Part shown: piece by piece, positions 12,401 through 24,271 of the stretch
How positions within the stretch are numbered: position 1 is the first letter of the stretch
Layout: each line of letters opens with the position of its first letter
From: Volutella citrinella
Taxonomy: Eukaryota; Ascomycota; Sordariomycetes; Hypocreales; Nectriaceae
Direction of reading: 5' to 3'
Assembly (NCBI GenBank): GCA_034401135.1
Contig: JAWZSP010000004.1
Coordinates: forward strand, 3,968,001-4,032,000
Length of the DNA: 64,000 nucleotides
Notes under the pieces: generated by a model
The model's input: only the letters and a program-made list of their open reading frames with translations
What the model was told of the DNA's origin: nothing
Database searches by the model: none
Translations under genes and position numbers: made by a program

Positions 12401-13805
12401 GGAGAATACAGTGCGCGGTCAGCAGAAACGAGGCGTGCTGGCGCACGGAGCGCAGACGGCTGGGTTGACGATGATGGATCCGATAATATCGATGCACGCA
12501 CACTCGCACAGCAGCTGGGAGTCCAGGCCGTATCTCTGTCCAATCTGCATCCGTCAGTGTCATGGACGATCTTACCCTGCTGCAAGCTGCATGGAGAATT
12601 AGCACACGCCTGCACTGTGCGAGCGTGCCTCGAGTCGAGACGCTACGTCAGTTTGGGCACGCCGTCCTTGTACGCGCCGCCCTGGCGGAAAGCACCATCG
12701 GGATCCCGAGCCGCAGGTTCGTCGCTCTTCTCAGTAAATGGCAGTGGAGTGGAGGTACTCGACTTTGGCACTAGGCGGCCTCCCAGCGTCTCAGCGGCCG
12801 AGCGGCGGGGCCGCAGTCAAAAGAACCCTGCCCTGGTCCAGCCCGGTGCATGCCATGTTGCAGCGGCCCTACTGCGTATTGCCGTCCCCGCGCAGAGAAG
12901 AAGCCCCAGACTCTCGATGTTGTCTCGAGGTTCTTCTCACTTGGCAGGCTCCTGCACGCGATGAAACAAGCCAGCATCAGAGAAAAGTCCCTCTTCAGCA
13001 CTGCTACTCTGTGCGCCTTTGCGTTGCCCACAGCATGGATCTGAGCCTCACTTTTCCTCAGTCTAGGAGGACGGGTATTTTTTTCGTGCTCAACTCGTAC
13101 CGTGCGATTATCAGCCCATGCGGCAAAACACCTCCACTCCCCTTGTTTACTTGGGGGGGCCGCTGAATCATTAGTCACTGGCCTGCCTCTCCGTAAAGCG
13201 CTACTGGCACCTCCTGCTCCACTGCCTACTGCAATCTTGCAGCGCAATCGCGCACTACCAGGAGTGCACTGTGCGCCACCGTGTGCGGGACCACCGTACT
13301 ATTAGCACGGCCATCCTGCGCCCTCCTGTAACCGACCAGTGGCCCAACCGCCTGTGGCAGTACGTACAGCAGGTATCGTCGTAGCGCTGGGGCGCCGCCC
13401 AATGCTGCGTTGTCCCTACCGCCGTCGCCGCCGCTGCTGCTGACTACAACCTTCTTAGTACAGTAGTGCCCCGAAATAGTTAGTGGCAGTAGGGACATTC
13501 CCCTACCTGCGACCGCACCCGCTCTCACTTGCTCCAGACGCAGGCATAGCACCTCTCGCGTTCTCGCTCTTTCGCTTCTGCCCCTCTGCCCACCCACTCA
13601 CTTCCCTGGTGTGTCGCCAAATCCCCTTCCCCCGTTCCCACCATCGTTCCCCCATCCCCATCCCATCCTGCCTATTCTCATTCTCATCCACTTCCACACC
13701 CCATCCCCATCCCCCGTTGTCACTTCGACATTTGCTTTTCTCCTCTCCTCACTCCCCATCACCCCCGAACGCCGATTTTGCCGGAGCCGCGTTGACTCTC
13801 CGCTG

Positions 13806-13814
13806 ATGGCTTAG
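13806..13814 (+). promoter_or_regulatory. Minimal upstream ORF (ATG GCT TAG) in the probable leader of the 14254 gene
   Basis: A two-residue reading frame lies at the end of the pyrimidine-rich stretch, about 440 bp before the chosen start. If it is in the transcript it could affect translation of the regulator. Whether the mRNA includes it is unknown. Confidence 0.25.
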
Positions 13815-14253
13815 GCCTGTGAGTCTTGGCGCAATTGGGACCTGGCCTGCCACTGGCCTTGCATGTCTCGCCTCTTTGCAACCCTGCTCTTCGCTTCCAT
13901 CCTCCACCATCGCCAACGCCAACGCACTCGCCTTGGCCGTTCCGGTCTCTAGTATCCGTCGCCCTTTGCCTGAGCGTCACTCTACGCCTCTGAGCCGGTG
14001 AGTCCTTTTCTGTCTCCCTTATAAGTCTGCCCTCGCCCACCATCTTGCCCCCCTCGCGTGCATCCTGGCCTCAGGTTCCAAGCACCATTGCTTGCCGCGA
14101 CCGACAATGTCGACGGCAACGCGCATGGACTCTAGCATCCCTAGCACACCTGCTCGCTTTTATTCGCGCGTATTGTCGTTGGACCATCACATGCGCCTTC
14201 TATCGTTCATTCGCAAACCTCATCAACTGCCTGCTGACCACTCGAAGCCCACC

Positions 14254-17200
14254 ATGGCGCCAGAAGTGGCCGACGAGGATGCCAGCCAAGCGCCCAACAA
14301 CGACTGGCAGTCCAACGGAGCCCCCTCTCCCTCAGCTAGCGTCAAGTCCGACAACGATGACGACGATGTCACCAACGCTGGTGACGGTACAGCCCAGCCC
14401 ATTCAGAAGCGTCGGCGTGTGACGCGTGCTTGTGATGAATGCCGCCGGAAAAAAATCAAGTGTGACGGCAAACAGCCTTGCACCCACTGCTCAGTATATA
14501 GTTATGGTATGGACCCTTGCTATCACCCACTCTGCCTTCCTTGATTCCATGGAATCAACGCCCAGGTTGATTTCGTTTGCTAATCTCTATTGCAGAATGC
14601 ACATATGACAAACCGTCGAATAGGAGAAGAAACCCCGCGCCCCAGTACATCGAGGCCCTCGAAAGCCGACTACAGCGTGCAGAGACTCTATTGCACAAGT
14701 TTATGCCTGATGTCGATCTCGCTGATCCAAACCTCGACCCCACGATTCAGCAAGAATTCCGCAACCGCGAAAATGCCCGTTCGCAGGCTGGCAAATCTCG
14801 AACAGGCCAGCCGATTCCTCCCTCAGCTGACCTCGCTGCTCACGATGCCCACCTTACGTCCATGATCGACTCCATCGGCCAGCTTGATCTCGATGACAAG
14901 GGTGGCTGGGACTTCCATGGCGTATCATCTGGAGCCGTTTTCTTGAGACGCATGAAGGAGCACTTCCGCGGTATGCTTGGGCCTGTTGGCAAGACGCCCT
15001 TTCTGCCTCGTCCTGAGCGCCCAGCTGGACTCTTGAATATCGATAGCCCCTCCCCTGGGGTCGTCGGCTCCCCGTTCTCGACAGGAACCAATTATCCTGA
15101 ATTGCCGCCGAAGGATGTGGCAAGGAAGCTTTGCTATTATTCGCTGAGCTGCGCCACCTGCCTTGTTCGCATTGTCCATGTCCCGGGATTTTACGAGAAA
15201 CTGGACAAAATTTACGAAAGGCCTTTGGACAACCTGACTAGCGAGGAAACTCGTTTTCTTGGCCTGGTTTTTGCCGTCTTATCTCTTGGTTGTATGTATA
15301 ACAACCTGGACGAGGCAGGATCTGAAGGAGTGGCGTATAGGGAAGCCATGGACGACGGGTAAGCGTGGATGGTCCCCTCTTTCGCTATTGAAAGGAAACT
15401 GACAAAACCGGTATAGAGTCAAGTATTACAATATCGCGCGGGCACTCCTGCAGGACATGACGGATTGCCGCGATCTTGTTTCCCTCCAGGCCCTTCTCTT
15501 TATGATTCTCTTCCTCCAAGCCACAGCAAATCTCAGTGCTTGCTATTCCTTTGTTGGCATTGCACTTCGCTCAGCGTTGCGCATCGGTCTGCACCGAAAT
15601 CTCAAGCACGAAAAGATGGACCCCATTGAGCAAGAAGTGCGAAAGCGGGTGTTTTACGTCATTCGACAGATGGACATTTATGTGTCGACACTCCTTGGAT
15701 TTCCTCTCCTTCTCAACATCGACGACATTGACCAGCCATTCCCTACCGAAGTTGACGATGATTACATCACACCCGCTGGCATTTTACAGCCACCACCTGG
15801 CGTGTCTTCCTTCTTCGAAGCCTTCAACGCCCATACTCAACTGATGGAGATTTTGTCCAAGATTATCAAATACGTGTACCCAATGAAAGGCTTGGGACAA
15901 AGTGTAATGAAGGACAACAAGCCCACGTCAACATATTTGATTAGCTATGGGCGGATCAAGGAGATCGAAGCCGACCTGCATGAGTGGTTTGAGAAGCTCC
16001 CGCAACACTGGCGGCCCAGTGGTGACGGCCCGATCGAGGTCGTGAGGTGCGTGGCTTGCTGCCTTTCACTGAGTTTGATTTACTAATTTTGGCAACAGAG
16101 TGCGGCATTTGCTCCGATTTGCTTATGCCCATGTCCAACTGGTTCTCTATAGACCCTTCCTCCACTATGTATCTCCCCGTCTCAGCCAAGGGACCAAGGT
16201 CGACGAGTTGTCATATGCCTGTGCAGCAGCAGCAATCAGTGTGTCTCGAAACATTGTTCATATCGGCCTTGAGATTCGAAAGCAGCGAGTTCTCAGCGGA
16301 CCATATTGGTTCATGCTCTACACCGAGTTCTTCGCAGTTTTATCTCTGGTCTTTTATGCTACGGAAAACCCAGAAAAGCCTGGATCCAACGAGGTTTTGG
16401 CTGACGCTCGGGCTGGCCGACAAATGATTGCCAACCTCGCCGAGAAGACAATGTCTGCGGACCGTGTTACTACTGCTCTCAAGGTACGGTTGCCTTATTC
16501 ATTGCTTTCCCCGTCCAAACTAACGTAAATTAAGGTCCTGTTCGATCAACTGCCTGAGAATCTGGAGACGGGAAGCATGCATACCATGCCATCCAGAAAG
16601 CGATCTGCCCCCTTGGGTCGGCCATCGTCTATTTCCTCGCAACAGACCACTGTGCCCCCAAGCGTCTCATCTCGACAGACGGATGATTATATGAGCGGCA
16701 GCGTAATGTCAAACAGCACCTACGCCACCTCGTTCACCCAAGGCACGATTGATCTGCAAAGCACTCGGGACAGCAGCTTCTCGACAAGCTTCCAGGACTT
16801 CTTGTCCATGGACTTGCAGTCGCAAGACACGCCCGACTCGAGTAGCACGACGACAAGCATGCATCGACCACAGTTCCCAGGCCAGCCCATGAACATGCAC
16901 AACCCAGTTCACAAGCTCGACTCCCTCATGTTCCCTTCAGAAGATCCATTTGCTTATCCTAACCAACCAATGATGGAATTGGGATACCCTAGCAAGACCG
17001 AGCCGCCTGCTACTGTGGGCGAGCAGGGCCAAGACATGCAGCTGTTCCTGACGGGAACATTTGATGACGTGGAGACGCAACTCTTCGGGGCCCAGCCACC
17101 TCCGTACATGATGCCGCAATCGAACCAGTCGATGATGAGCATGAACAGCCAGATGTATAACCAGGGCGGCATGATGGGGATGCAGACCAGTTTGCCCGTG

Positions 17201-17374
17201 ATGGCACATCGGCCAGCCACGATGAGTCACCAACCATCGACGACACGACGACGTCCCAACACACAGCAACGACAACACGAGAGGCAAATTCAGCAGATGT
17301 ATACGGAGCAGGGAATGCAGGCAGACTGGGGAGGTTTCTTTGGATCTGGACGAGGAGCTTTCCAAGGAATGTAA
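14254..17374 (+). CDS. Zn2Cys6 transcription activator, CTF1/FarA-like
   Basis: A nuclear regulator of the Gal4-type zinc cluster family. Five exons (14254-14506, 14596-15358, 15417-16046, 16099-16483, 16535-17374) give 956 residues. The DNA-binding motif is C60-X2-C63-X6-C70-X5-C76-X2-C79-X6-C86 in [20 protein letters not shown]. An intron interrupts it between the fifth and sixth cysteines. [19 protein letters not shown] forms the linker and coiled coil. The fungal-specific TF domain follows (about 240-620), with [20 protein letters not shown] and [19 protein letters not shown]. The C-terminal third is rich in Gln, Met and Ser and may activate transcription. Linker and length recall CTF1/FarA regulators of cutinase and fatty-acid genes, but that is recall, not alignment. 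The start uses the CCCACCATGGCG context; an in-frame ATG at 14107 is an alternative. Confidence 0.9.
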
Positions 17375-19139
17375 CGGTCGATATATTGATACCCATTTAC
17401 GACATCGGCATCCCTTGGTGGTGCTGAGAGAGAGACGCAAGTTGGAGAGATTTGGGATGTTTGGCGGCCAGGCTTGCTTGGTATGGGATACCATGGTTTG
17501 CTAGGTGCACAAAAGGATAACGGGGGGCGTCATCTTAGAGGGTCTGGACACATAGAGGAGCACGAATGGGAATCATGTCCATTAGCATATACGGCAAGGA
17601 TTCAAGGTGGCGCGATTGGTTATGGTTGGATTTTTTTTGATGCAGGGAGCGGATGTATTGGCCGATACCAGTTGTAAATACCCTCTAGTTAATGACACGG
17701 ACAATCAAGTCAGATACAATACATGGCATATCAATTAGACACTGGTCTCTGGATGGCTTCCGAAGAGAGGGTTGGGAGTTGAAGATTTGAGTTGCCTACC
17801 TTACTTAGTACCTGGGGTGATTCCTAAACTTAGCGCCTTAGCAGACAGCACACTTGGCCATGGAAGACACCGCCTCATCCGGTCCACCCCAAGGAGATCC
17901 TTTGAGGCCGAATCGGAGCCGGCGTACAGTGTCAGATGATGGGCAAGCTCCAGGCACGGGAAGCCCTAGGGCGGGCACTGGCAGGGACACTAAGGTGCTG
18001 AGGTTACGCTTGATCTCATCAGGGCAGGAGCCGTGGGGCACTGAAGTGGAAGGCGGAGGCACACTGTAGCGCACAGTGCAGACTATTGAAGGGATGACAC
18101 GGTGTCGGTGGATCACAGTCGTCGTCATCCGGGGGGGCGAATTGGGGGACAAGTCTAGATCGCGTTACGCCCTTTTGTAGCGGAAGCTTGGTTTTTTGGT
18201 TATTTCTAGCTTTGTAGCTTGTTTGTTATGGCGTCACTCTCCCTGCTGAAGGGCTGAGCGTGTGGTGCAAAGCAGCACAGTCACTGACTGCTGCATCCCT
18301 CTGCTGTCCGACTATTGTAATGACTTCGACATCCGTACTGTGATTGTGCTTTTCCCCGCTGTAGTCTCGACTGTTAGCGCGCCGCGATCAGTAGCCCCCC
18401 TTGATGACGATGCCAGTGGCCGGTGATTGATGCTGCGCCCTGTCGCTATCGACCCCTTTTCTTGAAACAAGCAGTGGATGTCAATTGAAGCCAGGAAACC
18501 GCGCAGCCGTGTCGTGTCGTGCGACGGAGTGTGCCGCCCCCCCCCTGTTTGTGGCACTCGGAGGCTTTGATGCCATCTCGGGTCCAGGTGCCGGGCCGTC
18601 GAATCAGTGGGTGTGGAGATGCGGGCGGTTGGCGGGCGATTGGGGCCAGGAGCGCGCCGCTTTACCCGGGCCTGCGCGTCCCCCAGGCCCGCGCTGGCGG
18701 CTCTCGTCCGGCCGGTGGGAACGGTGATGGCATTTGCATTGCGTAGGTGGTGCTAGACATTGAGCTCCGAGAACCGAGATTCTCGTATACAGCGGGCATC
18801 CCAGTTGGTGGCATTGGCACAGGGTGACATAGACGGAGGGCTCGAAGGTGTTCGGCCCCGGGGGATCCCCGTCGCAACACTGTGGCGCCCATTTTCTAGC
18901 ACCTACCTATCCTGGGCAATGGGTTGCCCGTTGTTGCGCCGACCGATGCGGACCGACTTGCGTGCGGTGAGAGCCCCAGATATGGTGAGATGGGTGACTA
19001 ATAAGACTGGACTACGGCGGTGATGCGATGGGGACTACGGAATCCGGCCGACTCACTGAGCGTCACTATCCCGGCCACGTCGTCACCGAGACAAAAAAGG
19101 ACCAGCTCTTGCCGCCGCCCCCGCGTAGCCTTGTTCGCG
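17375..19139. other. 1.8-kb intergenic region
   Basis: It holds the 3' UTR of the Zn2Cys6 gene and the promoter of the Xaa-Pro peptidase gene. A 104-codon frame (17838-18152, minus) has no recognisable feature. I see no repeat or RNA gene. Confidence 0.55.
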
Positions 19140-21062
19140 ATGGATGCCGTCGATTACGAGCTTGTCCAGGAGGACGAGTTCGATGCGCTGTAAGTTGCTA
19201 ATCCAGCCGCTACGACTGGCCAGCGTGGGTCGCCTACGTCGGCCGCTGCGCATCGAAGCTGTCGTCGTCAATGCATTGCTTTTGTTGGGCGTGTTGCTAA
19301 CGCAAGATCTAGGTCCGTCGAGCTGAAGACGGGCGAGGACCTGCAGAAGAGCACCACTTCGAGTAGCAGTGATCGCAACAAGTATCCTGGTATGTGAGCG
19401 CGGGATTGTCTGCCGGACTGGCAATGTCCCCAAGCTGCTCTCGCTGACGTCTATCTTCTCCCCTCCAGCCAAAGCCCATGCGCGCAAGGTAGCTGCCGAG
19501 TTGGGGACTCATGATGGCCTCATCTTTCTTCCCGGCGAGCCTACCCGTCTCTACGAGGATTCGGACCAGTCGCCGCCCTTTAAGCAGCGCAGATAGTACG
19601 GACCACCATCCAAACCTGGTCCCGTTGCCACCATTGACGCTGACCGACTCACGATAGCTTTTACTACTTGACCGGCGTCAACTTCCCCGATTGCGCCGTC
19701 ACATACGAAATCGGCCAGGACCGGCTCACCCTCTGGATCCCCTACGTCGAGCCTCGACAGGTGCTCTGGTATGGAGCCACCCCTGATGCGGCCGAGGCCA
19801 TGCGTCTCTACGACGTCGACGACGTGCGCTACACGGCGCAGCTGTCCAAGTTCCTCCATGCTCACCTGCGCCCGACAACCACGCTCTACATCCTCCACCC
19901 AGACCAAGGCCCCAAGCTGGCGGACAGGCCCCGCGGCCAGACGCACATCAACTACTCCAAGCTGCGTCCCGCCATGGACCAGGCCCGCGTGGTCAAGACC
20001 GACTACGAAGTCGCCCTTATCCGCCGCGCCTGCCACATCTCCTCTACCGCCCACCGCGCGGTCGCAGCGCGCCTCCTCTCCATGCGCAATGAGCAGGACA
20101 TCGAAGCCGTCTTCCGTGCGGCATGTACCTCGCAAGGCGCCCATACGCAGGCGTATCCCGTCATCGCCGGCGCCGGCTCCAATGCCTCCACTTTGCACTA
20201 CGATGCCAACGATGCACCTCTCGCAGACCGCCAGCTTGTTGTCGTTGACGCCGGTTGTGAGTGGCAGTGCTATGCCAGCGATGTTACGCGCACGCTGCCC
20301 ATCTCTGGCAGCTTCTCTCCCGAGGCGGAGGCCATCTACGGCGTGGTCCAGCGCATGCAGGAGGCTTGCATCGCAGGCATCAAGCCCGGCCGTGTCTACT
20401 ACACGCTACACCTCGCTGCGGCCAAGATTGCGGCCCGTGAGCTGCTGCAGCTGGGCATCTTGCGCGGAAACCTGAACGAGATTCTCGAAGCTGGTACCGT
20501 GGCTGCCTTCTTCCCCCATGGCCTAGGCCATCACATCGGGCTGGAGACGCACGATGTCACAGGAAACTCCCGCCTCTTGCTCCAGAAGGATGGCCCGGCC
20601 ATTGAGGGCGGCAAGCGCGAGATGGTGACGCCGCAGTCGCTCAGCGCTTTGCGCCGGACAGCTGCTGCGCCGGGCCCATACAAGGGCAGCCAGGCCCTCG
20701 TGCCGAACATGATTGTGACCGTTGAGCCTGGAATGTAAGAATCCCCCTCCCTTGCCCAAGTCTTCCATTTATCTGCACCCGCTGACGATGTTGCCCCCAG
20801 CTACTTCTGCCGCCCTTTTATTGAGGGCTACTTCCTCAACAGCGCCACACACGCCAGGTTTATTGACAAGGACGTGCTTGAGACGTACTATCCCGTCGGG
20901 GGTGTGCGCATTGAAGATGACATCCTCGTTACCGAGACGGGCTACGAGAACCTCACTGCCGAGGCGCCCAAGGGCGAGGAGCTGCTGGATGTCATCAACG
21001 GCGATTTTGTCAAGCTATGGGATTTCACAGACGAGCTCTCGGCTTCGGGATTTGGTATCTAA
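19140..21062 (+). CDS. Xaa-Pro aminopeptidase/dipeptidase, peptidase family M24B
   Basis: A di-metal peptidase that cleaves bonds next to proline in short peptides. Five exons (19140-19189, 19313-19389, 19469-19595, 19658-20734, 20801-21062) give 530 residues. The N-terminal aminopeptidase-P domain includes [20 protein letters not shown] and [12 protein letters not shown]. The C-terminal pita-bread domain keeps all five metal ligands: D282 and D293 ([21 protein letters not shown], ending about 297), H376 ([13 protein letters not shown]), E441 (TVEPGIYF) and E482 (RIEDDILV). It should therefore be active. No signal peptide or membrane segment is visible, so cytosolic action is likely. It resembles the fungal prolidase/AMPP2 group; the exact subgroup (dipeptidase or aminopeptidase) is not settled. 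It converges on the lectin gene at 21434. Confidence 0.94.
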
Positions 21063-21433
21063 GACTGACTGGTGGAATTCTTTTGGGCAAGCGTGAATTG
21101 TGCCCCGGTATAATAATGACTTGATGACTGAGAATTGAGCGATATTGGATTTGCAAACTCTCGCACATGACTGACTGTGGTCCGTTGTCATTATTGGAAT
21201 CTTTGTTCGACGTCGAAATAGTCATGCTCATTAACTACCCAAAAACGATGCCTTTTCTCGCTCATGTGCAGCCGTTGCTAGTATTATACAAGAAAGCCGA
21301 AGAACGATTCTTGCGCCAGTGCCACCCTCTGTTCCTCCATCCCACACAACCTAGACTCTAACCACATTCCCTCCTTTTATCTTGCCCCATGTGTGCAGTA
21401 TCCATCTCTGCCCCCTCCCCCCCGGAATGTGAA
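21063..21433. other. Convergent 3' intergenic region (peptidase/lectin)
   Basis: 371 bp between two converging stop codons, presumably both 3' UTRs. Nothing else is visible. Confidence 0.6.
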
Positions 21434-22842
21434 TTAAAGGTACTTCTTGGGGAGGTTGTTCTTGCGGCGCTTGTACACGACGTACACCAGGGCCAGGACC
21501 ACCTGGGAGCCGACAATGACCAAGATCAGGCGGCTGTGACCGGGAGTAGCATCGATAAGGGTCTGGGAGAGAGTGCTGTGGTGGTCGCTCAGTGTGCTCT
21601 TGACTGAGGCCTCGCTGGATTGGAGCTTGCGCATGGTGTCACGGCGCATTCCCTGCATCTCGGTCTCGAGCTCTAGGAGGCGCTGCTGGACTGCGTGGAG
21701 CTCCTCGAGCTTGTGCAGCTCCTGTCGCACCTGGTTAAGCGCGTCCATCACATCGTCGTGGCGCTTCTCGTCAATCTGTTGGAATCGCGAGAGGGTGCGG
21801 TGCATGGCGCCGAGCTGGTGGTTGGTGCTCTGGAGGCGGTTGTGCAGGTCGGCGAACTGCAGCTTGGACGTGGCAAAGACCTCGGCGTCCTGGTCGGCAA
21901 TCCCCTCGGGGAAGGCCGCGTCGTCGGGGATCGCCTTGGAGGAACCACCTTGCTTGCTGGGGGGTTGTTCCTTGTTGGGCGACTGCTGCTTCTTGTCGTG
22001 CAAGTTGTTCTGGGCGACGTGCTCGTCCTTGTTGAAGGTAGAGCCGTACTTGCCCGTCTCGGACATGACAACCAGCTTGAAGATCTCGAACGAGTCGGGG
22101 GTGTCGGGGGTGGCGGCAGTCAGACCGAAGTAGTAGCCGTCGGGGATCCTGATCTTGTCCGTTTGGAAGCAGAGGGTGCCGTCAATCTCAACCTGGAACG
22201 ACGAGAGCGTCTGGCGGAACTTGATCTGCGAGGGGCGGCCAAGGTTGCGGTACGAGTAGGCGCAGTGGCCGAAAGCGAGGTCGTCGATGTTCTGTCGGCT
22301 GTTGTAGTCGGTGGTGCCGTCGTTGAGGAAACCACGGATCATGCCACCCTGGCCGCCCTGGGAGTTTAGCACTAGGGCGAGACCATCGAAGCGGCCGACG
22401 GTGTAGATGCTGTTAGAAGCCACGGCAGTGCGACCATCCTTGACGAGCCAGATGTTGAGGTTGCCGCCGGCACGATCAGGCCCGTTGGAACGGAAGTCGA
22501 CATCGGCAATCCACTCGGGCTTGTGGAGCGTCTGCTGGGACCAGATGGCACCGCGGACGTTACCCGGGGCAAGGGGCGTCAGAATGACACGGTTGGAGAG
22601 CACCTCGGGCTTGTGCGGGCTGCCGTCGAGGCTGAAGTTGGGGATCTCGCCTCGCTTCTCGGGGGGACTTATTCTGATGTACAAGTCAGTGGCCGTGTCG
22701 CAATCATTGATCCCGCCCTCCTTCGCGATGGGGTAGCAGAGGAGACGAACCGGCCAGAGTGACCAAAGCTGAGCTCGCTGATGAGGAACTGGGCCTCCGT
22801 GAGGCTGGCTGCCAGCAGCGCGGCCAGGGCAAAGGGACGCAT
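21434..22842 (-). CDS. L-type (legume-like) lectin cargo receptor, Emp47/ERGIC-53 type
   Basis: A type I membrane lectin that carries glycoproteins between ER and Golgi. Two exons (22751-22842 and 21434-22673; 77-nt intron) give 443 residues. A signal peptide (MRPFALAALLAASLTEA) precedes FLISELSFGHSGRISPPEKRGEIPNF. The carbohydrate domain covers about 20-235 with NLNIWLVKDGR, GRFDGLALVLNSQGGQGG and IRGFLNDGTTDYNS. A Lys/Gln/Pro-rich hinge and a long coiled coil (about 300-395) follow, then one membrane helix (about 411-431). The cytoplasmic tail KRRKNNLPKKYL ends in a KKXX COPI retrieval signal. Continuing the main frame upstream of 22673 instead of splicing would lose the signal peptide, so the spliced start is preferred. 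It is head-to-head with ALG8, another ER glycoprotein gene. Confidence 0.93.
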
Positions 22843-24271
22843 CGTGACGGAGGTATTTCGGGGCTCGGCAAGCAGACTGGCTGGGAGAAGGGGGCCGCGG
22901 CGAAATCAACAGCAGCAAGAGGCGCGAGGAGGGACAGCCGGTCAACGGAGGGCACCGCGAAAGAAGGAGAAGGCGGACGAGAGGAATTCGCGCGCCGGTG
23001 GACTCTGTGCCTGCTCGGGCCGTGCTTGGATGGGAGGGACGATGGAGCGAGGGGGGATGAAGAGAACGGACAGACCTGCAGAAGCAGAGGCCACTTTGCA
23101 CTATGACGATGGATGGACGGACGGACCCCTGGAGACGAGCCACCACACCACACGAAGGAACATGGCAACAACTATTATTTACTACCTACGCTGCTAGCAC
23201 GCCGGTCTGCTGCGATTGAGGGACCAAGACAAACGTTCCCATTCGGTGAATCAACAATGCTGAAGGGTGCGCTGTCTGGGAATAATCGAGACACTTGAGT
23301 CGCCATTTTGCGTCGCATTCTCCTTGCCATCTCTACTTGCCCCTTGCCATGAAGCGCACATGCAGGCCGCGCTTGCAGCATAGCTGTCCAGTGTCCACCT
23401 TTTTCTTTGGGGTAGCTCCAACACCCAGCGCGGCGCGTGCCCTCCACTGAGCCCCTGTCCGTACCTACTTAGGGTCCATAGGCGGATTAACTTTGCGCGA
23501 CTGAGTGGTGTTAGCGCGATTCGATTCGGGGGCCCATGGCCTGTGTCAATTGCCTTTTGGGTAAGTAGGTGGAAGACAAGAAAAGGCCAGATCCTTGATT
23601 TCAGTCACAGTGCTTGGTCAGGTTCAACAATTAACCCCAGCTTTCCCAGGCAACCAAATAATTTGGTAGGTGACCACACACCGTAGCTACTACTAGGACT
23701 GTAGCTTTATCCTGGTATTCAGCGACGAGCCGGGCTTGTCGCTTGGAGTGTCAAACACCCCCGGATGCCAATCCTGAAGTGATAAACCGTAACCATGACC
23801 CTGGAGATAGGCAGGAGCAATGCCAAAGTTGTTTTTGGGCAAAGTTTCTCCACAGTGTGATTGTTTTCGGCTCCTTGATAAAGTTCTTGATACTATTACG
23901 TAGCGCACCGCTTTCTGTTCTGCCAGTCTTCAGCATTCGGCACCGTCCACTACAGATTCCAGTAATTAATTACGGAGCACTTTTAATGGAGCCGCCCGTT
24001 GGGTGATGCCCACTGAAAAGGCGTTGTGGCTGTGGCCGTTCCCAAGCAATGTGGCTTTCGCGTCGTGGCTTGGCCTGGGGTGGTGCAGAGCAAGCGAGGA
24101 GCTTGGACCAGACCAACTCCTGACGGCGGATCGTTCGCAATAATTAAATCCACCTCCGCCCAGTCCGCCCAACGCCCTACTAGCCTGCATCCTCGCGCAT
24201 TCGCATGGCTGTCGTTGTTGCCGCTGCCTGTGGATTGAGGTCATGACGCTGAGACAACGGCATCCTCTTTC
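22843..24271. other. 1.4-kb intergenic region between divergent lectin and ALG8 genes
   Basis: Both promoters should lie here. Open frames are short and have no coding features. No clear TATA box or repeat was seen. Confidence 0.55.

Larger units (their letters stand above)
8799..14253. other. 5.4-kb region without a supported gene
   Basis: This is the largest gap of the window, between the CSN1 start and the Zn2Cys6 gene at 14254. Open frames up to about 200 codons exist but overlap on both strands, lack splice-site support and show no recognisable motif. Visible structure: a 16-nt T run at 9343-9358; CCAAT at 9382 followed by TATAAATA at 9407; a pyrimidine-rich stretch from about 13480 to 13800; and an ATG-GCT-TAG mini-ORF at 13806-13814. 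The right part is probably promoter and 5' leader of the downstream gene. Confidence 0.55.

Noticed and set aside
12365..12964. 199-codon open frame in the large gene-free block
   Set aside because: Competing frames of similar size overlap on the other strand; there is no motif, splice pattern or start context to prefer it.
17838..18152. 104-codon minus frame between the Zn2Cys6 gene and the peptidase
   Set aside because: A plus-strand frame overlaps it and neither shows family features; too weak to call a gene.
22674..23146. Unspliced upstream extension of the lectin frame
   Set aside because: It removes the signal peptide and has no family similarity; splicing at 22750/22673 restores the conserved N-terminus.
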